Positions 17,044-26,294 are shown, numbered from the stretch's first letter. The stretch: 64,000 nt of DNA from Frateuria_A sp035943815 (GCF_035943815.1 NZ_DASZBU010000014.1:186001-250000); one strand, 5' to 3'. Program-made: numbers and translations. The notes: generated by a model not told the origin, from the sequence alone.

Positions 17044-18870
17044 CTATCGGCTGCTGACGTGCACCGCGCCGGCCTTCAGCTGTGCGCCGGGAGCAAGGGT
17101 GTAGTCCGAGCCGCCGCCGCTCGCGCGGCCGGTGGTGAGGTAGATCGCTGACCCCTTGCCTAGGCCGATCACGTTGGCCGCCACGTGCACCTGCTGGCCG
17201 GTGAGGTAGGCCGTGCCGCTGTTGCTGCCGTTGGCGTAGAAGACCAGCGGCGTGGCGATGGTGAGCCGGCCCGTCGATGCGCCGATCAGCACGCCGTCCA
17301 GCGCGTTGGTCTCGCCGAGCGCCTTGCCTCCCGCCCATACCCGTCCGCCGAGGTCGACATTGGTCTGGGCGTTGATCCACAGGCTGCGGCCCGCACCCGC
17401 ATACGGCGCGCGCAGGTCCAGCACGCCGGTGTTGCTGAAGCTGCCGGTGGAGGCGTTGTCCTGCAGCCGCGCGCTGAAGTTGGCGTTGATAGTGAAATTG
17501 CCGCGGATAGTGCCCGCGTTGCTGATCGAGTAGTCGCCGTCGGCGCGGAAATTGGGCGACTGCGTGTCCGAGCCGGTGGCGATCTGGCCGAAGCCGGAAA
17601 GCAGGCCGCGGTTGCGGATGCTGCCGTTGGTGACCTGGGCGATCAGGTCGGCATACAGCGGCTTGCCGTTGGCGCCCATCACGCTGGTGATGCTGCCGCC
17701 GTTGACCAGGTCGCCGCCGCGCACCATCACGGCGCCCGGCGAGCCCTGGGTGTCGTTGGCGTCGACCAGCGCGATCGCGCCGGTGTTCACCAGGCTGCCG
17801 CGCGACACGTCGAGGTAGCTCACGCCCTGGATCCGGCCGCTGTTGGTGAACTGGCCGAACGAGCGCAGCGCGCCGGCCGCGGTCGGGCTCTCGATGCGGC
17901 CGCTGTTGATCACCCAGCCGCGCGAGGTGAGCACGCCCTGCGTGGTGAGCAGACCCTTGTTGTTGAGGGCGCCGACGGTCACGTTGCCATTGGCGTCGAG
18001 GGTGTTCCGGTTTTCAAGCTTGCCGCGGATGGCGAAACCATTGGCGAGCGTCAGCGTGCCTTCGTTGACGAGCCTGCCATCGACCTGCGCGCCGGCCAGC
18101 GAGAGCACGCCCCGGTTGGTCGCGCTGCCGGCGGAAGAAAAGCCGTCGATACGGCCACGCTGTCGCCCGGAAACACTCAGCGTGGCGCTGCCATTGTTGG
18201 TGCCGCCACGACTCGTGGCACGTCCCGCGGCCAGTTCCAGCGGGCCTGCGAACGCGCCAAGGTCGACGTTGACGTTGCCGCCGCCGGCGATCAGCACCCT
18301 GCCACCGCCGCCGAAGAACGCACCCGTCAGCACGGTGACGTCGCCGCCCCTGCCGTCGCGCTGGATCGAATCGCTGGAGCCGTTGAAGCCCGTTGTCGCA
18401 CCCGGCAGCAGGCGATTGCCGATCAGCCCGACCGTGCGGTCGGAGAGGATCTGCGCCTTGGCACCGACGATGATGCCGTTGCCGTTGGCGACGAAGACAT
18501 CTACGCCATGCGCATCGAGCGCACCGAGGATCTGCGAGGGGTTGCCGCTGCTGTCGATGTTCAGCACGGCGGCGCCCGCGGTGCCGCCGAAGTTCACCTT
18601 GGCGCCCGAACCGATGTTGAAGCCGGCCACGCCGCCGGCATTGATGTCGCCGCGCGCGTTGCCCTTGCCCCAGTCGATCACCGCCGGCCCGTTCAAGGTG
18701 AGATCCATGTTGCCGGCCGAAAGGTGGCCGACGGATACCTGGCCGGAAACCACCCGGCCCTGGCCAGGCAATTGCGTGACGGTGAGGTTGGCGGCCGAGG
18801 CCGGGGCGCCGAGCAATCCTGCTGCGACGGAAGCGGCCAGGGCCGTGAGAATGAAGAGGCGATCGCGCAT
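17044..18870 (-). CDS. Filamentous-haemagglutinin-type exoprotein with two-partner-secretion (TPS) domain
   Basis: The 608-residue protein has a signal peptide (MRDRLFILTALAASVAAG, cleavage near ASAA) and an N-terminal TPS domain. The usual motifs of that domain appear as NPSQILG and VFVANGNGIIVG. The rest is a right-handed beta-helix-like region rich in repeated N-G-x-I/L turns (for example LVNTGAIALV, FTNSGRIQGV), with no toxin domain at the C-terminus. At about 600 residues it is small for an FHA-like adhesin. The ATG at 18870 follows GGGAGAAG. No TpsB (Omp85-type) transporter gene is adjacent, so export must rely on a partner encoded elsewhere. A role in adhesion or biofilm is inferred from the family. 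Confidence 0.85.
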   Translation of the reverse strand: MRDRLFILTALAASVAAGLLGAPASAANLTVTQLPGQGRVVSGQVSVGHLSAGNMDLTLNGPAVIDWGKGNARGDINAGGVAGFNIGSGAKVNFGGTAGAAVLNIDSSGNPSQILGALDAHGVDVFVANGNGIIVGAKAQILSDRTVGLIGNRLLPGATTGFNGSSDSIQRDGRGGDVTVLTGAFFGGGGRVLIAGGGNVNVDLGAFAGPLELAAGRATSRGGTNNGSATLSVSGRQRGRIDGFSSAGSATNRGVLSLAGAQVDGRLVNEGTLTLANGFAIRGKLENRNTLDANGNVTVGALNNKGLLTTQGVLTSRGWVINSGRIESPTAAGALRSFGQFTNSGRIQGVSYLDVSRGSLVNTGAIALVDANDTQGSPGAVMVRGGDLVNGGSITSVMGANGKPLYADLIAQVTNGSIRNRGLLSGFGQIATGSDTQSPNFRADGDYSISNAGTIRGNFTINANFSARLQDNASTGSFSNTGVLDLRAPYAGAGRSLWINAQTNVDLGGRVWAGGKALGETNALDGVLIGASTGRLTIATPLVFYANGSNSGTAYLTGQQVHVAANVIGLGKGSAIYLTTGRASGGGSDYTLAPGAQLKAGAVHVSSR

Positions 18871-19074
18871 AAGTACTTCTCCCGCGAGGGAAACTGCAAA
18901 GGGGCTGGGACGCCATCCACACGTGGAGATGACGCAATCCAAACATCCCATTCAGTCCGTCGTCAGTCGGTGAAGCGGGCACGCGCGCGAGCGCCGGATG
19001 CACATCGTGTGATCGCCGGCACAGATTCTTCCTGTTGACTCCGCTTGGGCTCCGGTTCCGGGAGCCGACTTGCC

Positions 19075-19109
19075 AAAAAAAGCGAAGGCCGGGACGAGCC
19101 CGGCCTTCG
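19075..19109 (-). terminator. Rho-independent terminator of the S9 peptidase gene
   Basis: Read on the minus strand, a 10-bp stem (GAAGGCCGGG with CCCGGCCTTC, 19084-19093 and 19099-19108) with a 5-base loop is followed by G/C and seven T. It lies 26 bases beyond the stop codon. Confidence 0.9.
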
Positions 19110-19134
19110 GTCGATCTACCGGCAGTGCCCGGCT

Positions 19135-21459
19135 TCAGTCCTTCGGCGCGGTGAAGGCGAACCCCTTCGGCGGCATGTCGCCGGCGAGGTAGGTCACGAA
19201 GTAGTCCCAGCGCCGGCGCATGGCATAGGCACCCTTCTCCATGCCATAGCCGTGGTGCACGTTGGGGATCAGAAGCAGGTCGAAATCCTTGTTCGCCTTG
19301 ATCAGCGCGTCGGCCACCAGCAGCGTGTTGGATGGCGGCACATTGTCGTCGATGGTGCCGTGCACCAGCATCAGCCGGCCCTTCAGCTTGGCTGCGTGGC
19401 TCTCGTTGGCCTGGTCGTCGTAGTTGGTGGTGCCGTCCTTGTTCTTGACCAGCGGGCCCTGGTACTTCTCGGCCCAGTCGTCCTCGTAGTTGCGGTTGTC
19501 GTGGTTGCCGCTCTCGGACCAGCCGACCTTGAAGAAGTCCGGATAGCGGAACATCGCATCGGCGGTGGCATTGCCGCCGCCGGAGTGGCCCCAGATGCCG
19601 ACGCGGCCGAGGTCGATCCACGCGTAGCGCTTGGCCAGTTCCCTGATGGCGGCGACCTGGTCGGGCAGCGTGTTGTCGCCCATGTTGCCGTACCAGGCGT
19701 CGTGGAAGGCCTTGGAGCGCCACGGCGTGCCCATGCCGTCGATCGCGACCACGATGAAGCCGAGCTCAGCGAGGGCCTGGTTGTCGCCGCGCGAGGCGAG
19801 GAAGTCGCGCCCTCGCACCGAGCCGGTCTGCGGGCCCGGATAGATGTAGTCGACGATCGGGTACTTCTTGTGCGGGTCGAAACGGGTCGGCTTGAACAGC
19901 ATCCCGTACAGAACCGTCTTGCCATCACGCGCCTTCACCGTGATCGGCGTCGGCGGCACCCAGCCGGCGGCGCGCAGGCGGCTGATGTCGCCCTTGGCGA
20001 CGGTGGCGAGCGTGCGGCCATCGTGGCTGTCGCGCAGCACCGTGACCGGCGGTTCGGTGGGCGATGAATAGGTATCGACGAAGGCATGCCCGTCCGGCGA
20101 GAGGGTGATCTCGTGGTTGGCCGCCTCCGGCGTCAGCAGCGTGGGCTTGCCGCCGTCCATGCTGACCTTGAAGAACTGCTGGTAGTACGGATCCACCCCA
20201 GGCGTGCGGCCGACGCCGCGGAACCACACGGTGCGCGTCTTCGGATCGACCTTGAGGACCTCGGTGACGTTGCCCTCGCCGGTGGTGATGGCGTGCTTGA
20301 GCTTGCCTGTGTCCAGGTCGTAGAGGTACAGGTTGCCCCAGTTGGTGCGCTCTGAGAACCAGATCGCCTCGTGGCTCTCGGGCAGATAGAACCAGTTGAC
20401 CTGGCCGTTGCCGCTTTCGTAGTAGGTCGGCACGTGCTCCTCGAACACCGTGCGCACCGCACCTGTCTTCGTATCGGCTATGCGGAACCATTCGTCCTTG
20501 TGGTAGCGCGAGGTGGAGACGAAGGCCAGCGTCTTGCCGTCGTTCGCCCACTTGACGTCGTCCCAGCCCCCGTCGGGGCCGCAGCTGACGTCGTCGCACA
20601 GGGTCGAGCGGTGCTGGTCCGGCGGCATCTTCAGCCGCACCACCTTCCTGTTCGGCACGTCGATGACGACGCGCTCGATCATGGTCACGTCCTTGTCGCC
20701 GGCGAGCGGACCCTTCCACTTCAAGAGCTCCGAGTGGCCGACCTGCGTCTTGAGCAGGTACATGTCGCCGGTCTTGCGCTCGTCCTGCTGGAAGGTGGCG
20801 ATCTGCTTCGAGTCGGGCGACCACACCAGGATCGCATTGTCGGTGTGTTTCCAGCCGGCGTTATCGGTGGCGTAGCCGAAGTTCTCCACGCCGTCGGTGG
20901 TGAGCTGGGTCTCCTCGCCGGTGGCCACGTCGCGCAGCCACAGGTTCCAATCGCGGATGAAGGCCTCGCTCTTCTTGTCCGGCGATAGCACGCCCGGTTC
21001 CTTGCCTGCCTTCTTCGCCACGCATTCGCCCTGCGCGCTCTTGAGGTCGCACAGGTAGTGCTTGCCGTCGAGCTGGACGTCCAGGCGGCCGTCGGCGGCC
21101 ACCACGTACTCGCGGATGCCGAGCTTGTCGGCCTTGACCGGCTTGGCCCGCGCCTTGCCCAGCGCCGCGGCGAGGCGGGATTGGTCGAATGCGTCGGTGG
21201 CCTTGCCGGTGGCGGCGTCCATCACGCGGTAATGATCGCCCTTGGCATCGTGGTCGACGTACCAGAAGTGGCCCTCGTCCAGCCAGGTCACGCGCTGGAT
21301 CGCATGATCGACCAGCGGCGCGGTGTTCGGTCCCAGGAAGCGCTCCGCGCGTGCATAGTCGTCCGTGGTCAGCGTGTGCCCCTGCGCCCAGGCGCCGGTG
21401 GCCACCAGGCCAAGAGCCAGCGCGCCGGCCAGGCGCGAACTGCCGATCATCGATGCCAT
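19135..21459 (-). CDS. Periplasmic S9-family dipeptidyl peptidase (DPP IV-like)
   Basis: This 774-residue serine peptidase has a signal peptide (cleavage near ATGAWAQ), an N-terminal beta-propeller domain and a C-terminal alpha/beta hydrolase domain. The nucleophile is in WGHSGGGNAT (about Ser 626), the acid in HGTIDDNVPP and the histidine in NVHHGYG. Enzymes of this type remove dipeptides, often after proline, from peptides in the periplasm. The ATG at 21459 follows AAGGGGAAA. It is transcribed alone and has its own terminator. With the M61 peptidases and amino-acid permease farther right, it suggests growth on peptides. Confidence 0.92.
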   Translation of the reverse strand: MASMIGSSRLAGALALGLVATGAWAQGHTLTTDDYARAERFLGPNTAPLVDHAIQRVTWLDEGHFWYVDHDAKGDHYRVMDAATGKATDAFDQSRLAAALGKARAKPVKADKLGIREYVVAADGRLDVQLDGKHYLCDLKSAQGECVAKKAGKEPGVLSPDKKSEAFIRDWNLWLRDVATGEETQLTTDGVENFGYATDNAGWKHTDNAILVWSPDSKQIATFQQDERKTGDMYLLKTQVGHSELLKWKGPLAGDKDVTMIERVVIDVPNRKVVRLKMPPDQHRSTLCDDVSCGPDGGWDDVKWANDGKTLAFVSTSRYHKDEWFRIADTKTGAVRTVFEEHVPTYYESGNGQVNWFYLPESHEAIWFSERTNWGNLYLYDLDTGKLKHAITTGEGNVTEVLKVDPKTRTVWFRGVGRTPGVDPYYQQFFKVSMDGGKPTLLTPEAANHEITLSPDGHAFVDTYSSPTEPPVTVLRDSHDGRTLATVAKGDISRLRAAGWVPPTPITVKARDGKTVLYGMLFKPTRFDPHKKYPIVDYIYPGPQTGSVRGRDFLASRGDNQALAELGFIVVAIDGMGTPWRSKAFHDAWYGNMGDNTLPDQVAAIRELAKRYAWIDLGRVGIWGHSGGGNATADAMFRYPDFFKVGWSESGNHDNRNYEDDWAEKYQGPLVKNKDGTTNYDDQANESHAAKLKGRLMLVHGTIDDNVPPSNTLLVADALIKANKDFDLLLIPNVHHGYGMEKGAYAMRRRWDYFVTYLAGDMPPKGFAFTAPKD

Positions 21460-21601
21460 CGTGTTTCCCCTTGTCAGTACAGCCATCGGCCGATGCTAAC
21501 GTGCCGGAAGTCATGGCACCCATGCCATTAGTGGGGGGCGTTGACGGCGTGCCGGAGGCGTCGTCACGCTGCCGGCTCCCCCTGAGCTTGCGGAGCGCGC
21601 C

Positions 21602-21960
21602 ATGGCTTTCGTCGTGATCGGCAACTACCTCTCGCCCTACGTGCGCAAGGTGCTGGCATGCATGGAGCTGAAGGGGCTCGGATACGAGATCGACCCGATC
21701 GTGCCCCGTTCATGGGCAACGAGGCTTTCGCGCGGCTGAGCCCGCTGCGACGCATTCCGCTGCTGCTCCAGGACGGGCGCGTCTTCCTCGATTCCTCGGT
21801 GATCTGCCAGTACCTGGAAGACATCCATCCGGCCCCGCCGCTCTACCCTGCCGATCCGGTCGACCGCGCGCACGCCCGCTGGCTTGAGGAGTACGCCGAC
21901 ACATCAATCGTGAGGTGGTACTTCGACTGGGACCTGCGGACGGCAGACGGCGGACTGCGC
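21602..21960 (+). pseudogene. Glutathione S-transferase remnant, frameshifted and truncated
   Basis: The first frame (from ATG 21602) encodes MAFVVIGNYLSPYVRKVLA and continues as a thioredoxin-like GST N-terminal domain up to YEIDPIVP. It then shifts: the continuation FMGNEAFARLSPLRRIPLLL with DSSVICQYLEDIHP is in another frame, starting about base 21711. The first frame meets a stop near 21737. The similarity fades after WLEEYADTSIVRW, so nearly all of the helical C-terminal domain is missing and the remnant runs into the end of the convergent LysR gene. A -1 type frameshift plus 3' deletion fits best. A sequencing error could explain the shift but not the missing domain. Confidence 0.82.
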
Positions 21961-21974
21961 CGGTTTCCCCACGG

Positions 21975-22886
21975 TCAGCCCAACGCTCCGAACTGCGTCG
22001 CCGCCCGTTCCGCCAGCCAGTCGATGAACACCCGCAGCCGCGCCGGCATCTGCCGCTGCGGCGGATACAGCACGGTCATTGGCAGCGCCGGCGGCCGCGT
22101 GTCCGGCAACAGTTCGCACATGCGCCCATCGGCCAGCTCGTCGGCGATGCGGTAGTGCGAGAACTGCGCGATGCCCAGCCCCGCGCGGCAACAGGCGAGG
22201 TACGCGTCGGCGCCGTTTACCGTGATCCGCCCCGGCAACTGCAGCTCACGCCGCCGGCGGCCGACCACGAACTCCAGCGGCTCGGGCCGACGCGTGGTCG
22301 GCGAAGCCCAGTGCACCGCATAGTGGCCCGACTGCAGGTCGGCCAGCACCTTCGGCTTGCCGTGCCGGCGCAGGTAACCGGCGCTGGCCACGGTGATCTG
22401 CGGCAGCATGGCGATGCGCCGGCCGACCATGCCGGTGTCGCCCGGGTCGCCCACGCGCAGCGCGCAATCGACGCCCTCGCGCAGCAAGTCGACGAAGCGG
22501 TCGCCGGTGCCCAGGTCCAGTTCGATCTGGGGAAAGCGCGCAAGGAATTCGGGCAGCGCCGGGATCACCATCAGCCGGGCCAGCGCCGCCGACAGATCGA
22601 CGCGCAACCGCCCGCGCGGCACGATCGCCGCGTCGCGGAAGTTGGCTTCCACTTCGTCCACGTCGGCCAGCAGACGCACGCAATGGCGGTAGTAGGTCTT
22701 GCCCTCGCAGGTCACGCGCACGCGACGCGTGGTCCGCTGCAGCAGCTGTGCGCCCAGCCGCGACTCGAGCGCCTTGATGGTGTGGGTGACGGTGGCGCGC
22801 GGCAGGTCCAGATCATCCGCCGCGGCTGTGAAGCTGCCCAGCTCGACGATGCGGGCGTAGAGCCGCATGGCATGCAGGCGATCCAT
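21975..22886 (-). CDS. LysR-family transcriptional regulator
   Basis: The 303-residue regulator has an N-terminal winged helix-turn-helix (MRLYARIVELGSFTAAADDL, then ATVTHTIKALESRLGAQLL, then RTTRRVRVT) and a LysR substrate-binding domain (GRLRVDLSAALARL). I chose the ATG at 22886; the longer frame to 23072 runs through the promoter region. It is divergent from the aldo-keto reductase gene, with 118 bases between the starts. That arrangement usually means the LysR protein regulates the divergent gene, responding to a compound related to its substrate. The 3' end abuts the GST remnant. Confidence 0.9.
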   Translation of the reverse strand: MDRLHAMRLYARIVELGSFTAAADDLDLPRATVTHTIKALESRLGAQLLQRTTRRVRVTCEGKTYYRHCVRLLADVDEVEANFRDAAIVPRGRLRVDLSAALARLMVIPALPEFLARFPQIELDLGTGDRFVDLLREGVDCALRVGDPGDTGMVGRRIAMLPQITVASAGYLRRHGKPKVLADLQSGHYAVHWASPTTRRPEPLEFVVGRRRRELQLPGRITVNGADAYLACCRAGLGIAQFSHYRIADELADGRMCELLPDTRPPALPMTVLYPPQRQMPARLRVFIDWLAERAATQFGALG

Positions 22887-22918
22887 TGTTGTTTCCAATT
22901 GAAAGGTCTTGCTGATTA

Positions 22919-22935
22919 TTGGGTATTTATCCCAA
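22919..22935. promoter_or_regulatory. Candidate LysR-type binding site
   Basis: TTGGG and CCCAA are separated by seven bases, which gives the T-N11-A dyad typical of LysR-type regulator sites. It is located in the intergenic region between the divergent LysR and aldo-keto reductase genes. Confidence 0.5.
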
Positions 22936-23004
22936 CCGGACCGGCGCGCACGATGCGCACACCTTCCACGGCGTAGGTTCGCCACCTCTTTAAGGAGTAG
23001 CCCC

Positions 23005-23997
23005 ATGGAAATGCGCACGCTCGGCCGCAACGGCCCCCAGGTTTCCGCCCTCGGCTTAGGCTGCATGGGCATGAGCGACTTCTACGGCGCGCACGACGAT
23101 GCCGAGTCGATCGCCACCATCCGCCACGCGCTGGACCGCGGCATCACCCTGCTGGACACCGCGGACATGTACGGCCCGCACACCAACGAGCAGCTGGTCG
23201 GCCGTGCCCTCAAGGGCCGCCGCGAACAGGCCTTTATCGCCACCAAGTTCGGCATCGTGCGCGACCCGGCCAACCCGCAGTCGCGCGGCGTCAGCGGCCG
23301 CCCGGAGTACGTGCGCGCCGCCTGCGAGGGCAGCCTCAAGCGCCTGGGGGTGGAGACGATCGACCTCTACTACCAGCACCGCGTCGACCCCAACGTGCCG
23401 ATCGAGGAAACCGTCGGCGCCATGGCCGAACTGGTCAAGCAGGGCAAGGTGCGCTACCTGGGCCTGTCCGAGGCTTCCGGGCAGACGCTGACGCGCGCCT
23501 GCGCGGTGCACCCGATCGCCGCGCTGCAGAGCGAGTTCTCGCTGTGGACGCGCGATCCGGAGCAGAACGGCATGCTCGCCGCCTGCCGCAAGCTTGGAGT
23601 CGCGCTGGTCGCCTACTCGCCGCTGGGCCGCGGCTTCCTCACCGGCGCGATCCGCTCGCCGGACGACTTCGAGGCCGACGATTTCCGCCGCCACAACCCG
23701 CGCTTCAAGGGCGACAACTTCGCGCGCAACCTGGCGCTGGTCGATGAAGTGGAGAAGCTCGCCGCCGACAAGGGCTGCTCACCCGCACAGCTGGCGCTGG
23801 CCTGGGTGCTGGCGCAGGGCGAGGACGTGCTGGCCATTCCCGGCACCCGCCGCCGCTCGCGGCTGGACGAGAACCTCGGTGCGCTGGACGTGCGCCTCTC
23901 CACCACCGAGCGTGCCGCGATCGACGCGGTGTTCCCGCCGAACGCGGCCGCCGGCGACCGCTATGCGGGGCCGTCGATGCAGATGGTCAACGCGTAA
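23005..23997 (+). CDS. Aldo/keto reductase
   Basis: The 330-residue NADPH-dependent oxidoreductase has a TIM-barrel layout. The catalytic tetrad is recognisable: Asp in LLDTADMYGPHTNE with Tyr in MYG, Lys in IATKFG, and His in DLYYQHRVDP. NADP-binding residues are in the C-terminal IPGTRRRSRLDENLGAL. It resembles the YakC/AKR13-type reductases of bacteria. The ATG at 23005 follows AAGGAG. It probably reduces reactive aldehydes or quinone-like compounds; the real substrate is unknown. It is likely controlled by the divergent LysR regulator. Confidence 0.9.
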   Translation: MEMRTLGRNGPQVSALGLGCMGMSDFYGAHDDAESIATIRHALDRGITLLDTADMYGPHTNEQLVGRALKGRREQAFIATKFGIVRDPANPQSRGVSGRPEYVRAACEGSLKRLGVETIDLYYQHRVDPNVPIEETVGAMAELVKQGKVRYLGLSEASGQTLTRACAVHPIAALQSEFSLWTRDPEQNGMLAACRKLGVALVAYSPLGRGFLTGAIRSPDDFEADDFRRHNPRFKGDNFARNLALVDEVEKLAADKGCSPAQLALAWVLAQGEDVLAIPGTRRRSRLDENLGALDVRLSTTERAAIDAVFPPNAAAGDRYAGPSMQMVNA

Positions 23998-24022
23998 GTC
24001 GTGCCATGCGGACCCTGGCAGT

Positions 24023-24056
24023 CCTCTCCCCGCCACCTAATCAAGGAGGGGAGAGG
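24023..24056. repeat. Intergenic CCTCTCCCC/GGGGAGAGG inverted repeat
   Basis: Nine-base perfect arms at 24023-24031 and 24048-24056 surround a 16-base loop, between the reductase and queF. It belongs to the same kind of intergenic hairpin as those at 38293-38311 and about 60357-60400. Confidence 0.6.
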
Positions 24057-24080
24057 GAGCAAGGCCTTACACTGGCGCTC

Positions 24081-24905
24081 ATGAGCACCCCCGACCATTC
24101 CCCCCTTGGCAAGGCCACCGTCTACGCCGACCGCTACGACCCCTCGCTGCTGTTTCCGATCCCGCGCGAGCAGAAGCGCATCGAGATCGGCGTGCACGAC
24201 CCGCTGCCCTTCGCCGGCACGGATATCTGGAACGCCTACGAACTGTCCTGGCTGGACCTGCGCGGCAAGCCCCGGGTCGCGCTGGCCGAATTCCGCGTGC
24301 CGGCCGATTCGCCCAACCTCATCGAGTCGAAGTCCTTCAAGCTTTACTTGAACGGTTTCTCGCAGGAGCGCATCGAGATTTCCGCGCTGCAGAAGACGCT
24401 GGCGCGCGACCTTTCCGCCACCGCCGGCGCGCCGGTGACGGCGACGCTGAGTGCGCCGACGGCTCAGGGCCATGCCATCGTCGAGCTGGCGGGCGAATCG
24501 CTGGACGACCTGCCGCTGGACATCGACGACTATGGCCCGCCGAAGGCTGCCTACCTGAGCGCCAGCCACGATGCCGCGCCGGTGGAAGAAACGCTGCTCT
24601 CGCACCTGCTGCGCTCCAACTGCCCGGTCACCGGCCAGCCGGACTGGGGCAGTGTGCAGATCGCTTACCGCGGCGCCCCGATCGACCGTGCCGGCCTGTT
24701 GCGCTACTTGGTTTCCTTTCGTAACCACAACGAGTTCCACGAGCAGTGCGTGGAGCGCATCTTCATGGACGTGATGGCGCATTGCGCGCCCGCTCAGCTG
24801 AGCGTGTACGCGCGATATACCCGCCGCGGCGGGCTGGACATCAACCCGTTCCGCAGCACCGATCCCACGGCGCTGCCGAGCAATGCGCGTGCGGTGCGGC
24901 AGTAA
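24081..24905 (+). CDS. queF: NADPH-dependent 7-cyano-7-deazaguanine reductase
   Basis: The 274-residue protein is QueF of the long, two-domain form found in proteobacteria. It reduces the nitrile preQ0 to the amine preQ1 in the synthesis of the tRNA-modified base queuosine. The diagnostic QueF motif ESKSFKLYLN, the catalytic cysteine in SNCPVTGQPDWGSV (about residue 180) and the HNEFHEQCVERIFMD motif are all present. The ATG at 24081 gives the expected N-terminus (PLGKATVYADRYDPSLLFPI). An upstream in-frame extension would cross the intergenic repeat. No other queuosine gene is in the window. Confidence 0.96.
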   Translation: MSTPDHSPLGKATVYADRYDPSLLFPIPREQKRIEIGVHDPLPFAGTDIWNAYELSWLDLRGKPRVALAEFRVPADSPNLIESKSFKLYLNGFSQERIEISALQKTLARDLSATAGAPVTATLSAPTAQGHAIVELAGESLDDLPLDIDDYGPPKAAYLSASHDAAPVEETLLSHLLRSNCPVTGQPDWGSVQIAYRGAPIDRAGLLRYLVSFRNHNEFHEQCVERIFMDVMAHCAPAQLSVYARYTRRGGLDINPFRSTDPTALPSNARAVRQ

Positions 24906-24977
24906 TCGGCGCTTCAGATCGGCGGCGCTAGCCTTTCTGGCCTGGCCGATCCGCGGCCATTGAACGGAAATCCCGCC

Positions 24978-25574
24978 ATGACGATCCAAGCACGCTCCAT
25001 CGCCCTGCGCGGCACGGCCCTGGCCGGCCTGCTGCTGCTCGCCGCCTGCGGCAAGCACGAAGAACCGGCGGCCACCACGCCACCGGCCGCCAGCACCGCT
25101 CCGGCTCCGGCACACACCGCACCGATGCCGGCACCGGCACACACCGCACCGGCAGCGCCGGCCGCTGCCGGCACGGCCGCCGCCCCGGCCAGTGCGGGCA
25201 CCAGCGCCACCGCGGCTCCGGCGCCGACGAACGTGTTCAAGGTCGAGGACGTCTCGCTGGGCGAGGCGGTTACCGCCGGCTACAAGATCGCCAAGCCCAC
25301 CACCACCTTCGAGCCCTCGCAGAACACCATCTACGCCAGCGTCGCCACTACAGGCACCACCGCCGGCGCGACCCTGAGCGCGCACTTCAGTTACCTCGAA
25401 GGCAAGGGCCAGGACGTCACTACCATCAGCCAGACCATTGCCACCGACGGCCCGGCCACCACCACCTTCAAACTGCGCAACCCCAACCAGTGGCCGGCGG
25501 GCAAGTACAAGGTGGAAATCGCCGTCGACGGCAAGCCGGTAACCAGCCAGACGTTCGAAGTGAAGGCGGTCTGA
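24978..25574 (+). CDS. Lipoprotein with Ala/Pro/Thr-rich linker
   Basis: The 198-residue protein has a type II signal peptide with lipobox LLAAC (Cys near residue 24). A low-complexity linker of Ala, Pro and Thr follows to about residue 80, with a repeated APAHTAP element. The C-terminal domain of about 115 residues looks all-beta (FEPSQNTIYASVATTGTT, then GKYKVEIAVDGKPVTSQTFEV). That pattern resembles the Ig-like domains that follow lipid anchors, but no named family was recognised. It probably sits in the outer membrane with its domain held away from the surface by the linker. Confidence 0.75.
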   Translation: MTIQARSIALRGTALAGLLLLAACGKHEEPAATTPPAASTAPAPAHTAPMPAPAHTAPAAPAAAGTAAAPASAGTSATAAPAPTNVFKVEDVSLGEAVTAGYKIAKPTTTFEPSQNTIYASVATTGTTAGATLSAHFSYLEGKGQDVTTISQTIATDGPATTTFKLRNPNQWPAGKYKVEIAVDGKPVTSQTFEVKAV

Positions 25575-25650
25575 GCCGGGATGCTCCACCCACGGGCGCC
25601 TTTCCTCGCAGCGCGCTAAGGCCAGGCACGGGTCTCTCGACGGCCGAGTC

Positions 25651-25672
25651 CTTCCCCCGCGAACGGGGGAAG
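25651..25672. repeat. GC-rich hairpin between convergent genes
   Basis: CTTCCCCCG (25651-25659) and CGGGGGAAG (25664-25672) form a perfect 9-bp stem with a CGAA loop, 77 bases after the lipoprotein gene and 39 before the end of the convergent gene. There is no T-tract, so it may be an intergenic repeat used as a transcript end. Confidence 0.5.
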
Positions 25673-25710
25673 CTGCCGACAGGCGGATGGGTGGGCCTTT
25701 CGCGGTAACC

Positions 25711-26157
25711 CTAACGCCCACCCTGCGGGTAACGCTTGAGTCCGCTCATCTGCTCGTGTCCCGACCGGACCGAACGGTAGGCATCGGCTATGAGCGCATG
25801 CGTGGGCGGACTGACGTCCTCGTCTTCCAGCGCATCCTCGAACTGATGCGCAACATGGTCCTCACCGCGATCGACCTCGTCCATCACCGCGCGGTCGTCA
25901 TGCAGGCTCTTGCGCAGGTTGGCGAACAGGCGGTGCGCCGAGGCGAGCGCGCTGCCTTCCTCCTCGGGCATGCCGCCGAGCGCTTCGACCCGCTGCTGCA
26001 GCCGCGAGGCCACCAGGCGCCGCTCGGTGGCGCGCTCCTGAAAAGTGATGCCGAACCGGATGTTCTGGGTTTCCCTGGCGGCCTCGGCATAGCCGTCGGC
26101 GCTGTCGATGGTGGTCTCGATCAGATCGTTGAGCACGCGGATGTCATGGTTGTGCAT
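25711..26157 (-). CDS. PA2169-family (DUF2383) four-helix protein
   Basis: The 148-residue soluble protein begins MHNHDIRVLNDLIETTIDSA and continues DGYAEAARETQ, matching the PA2169/DUF2383 family, whose members are predicted ferritin-like four-helix bundles. The second half (RAVMDEVDRGEDHVAHQFEDAL) has acidic and histidine residues at helix-like spacing. The function of the family is unknown; stress or stationary-phase roles have been suggested by context in other species. I set the start at the ATG at 26157, where the family homology begins; the frame is open farther upstream but that part is low-quality, arginine-rich sequence. Confidence 0.83.
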   Translation of the reverse strand: MHNHDIRVLNDLIETTIDSADGYAEAARETQNIRFGITFQERATERRLVASRLQQRVEALGGMPEEEGSALASAHRLFANLRKSLHDDRAVMDEVDRGEDHVAHQFEDALEDEDVSPPTHALIADAYRSVRSGHEQMSGLKRYPQGGR

Positions 26158-26294
26158 TGGAAGATCTCGGTGGGCGGTCGCGGCAGTCCTGACAGGACGG
26201 GGAAGCCGTGCCGCCATCGTAGGAACCTCCGGCGATGGCTCCGTGAAGCGGCGTCCTCGCGCAGCGGACACGGCCGCCGGTGCATGCTTGACCC

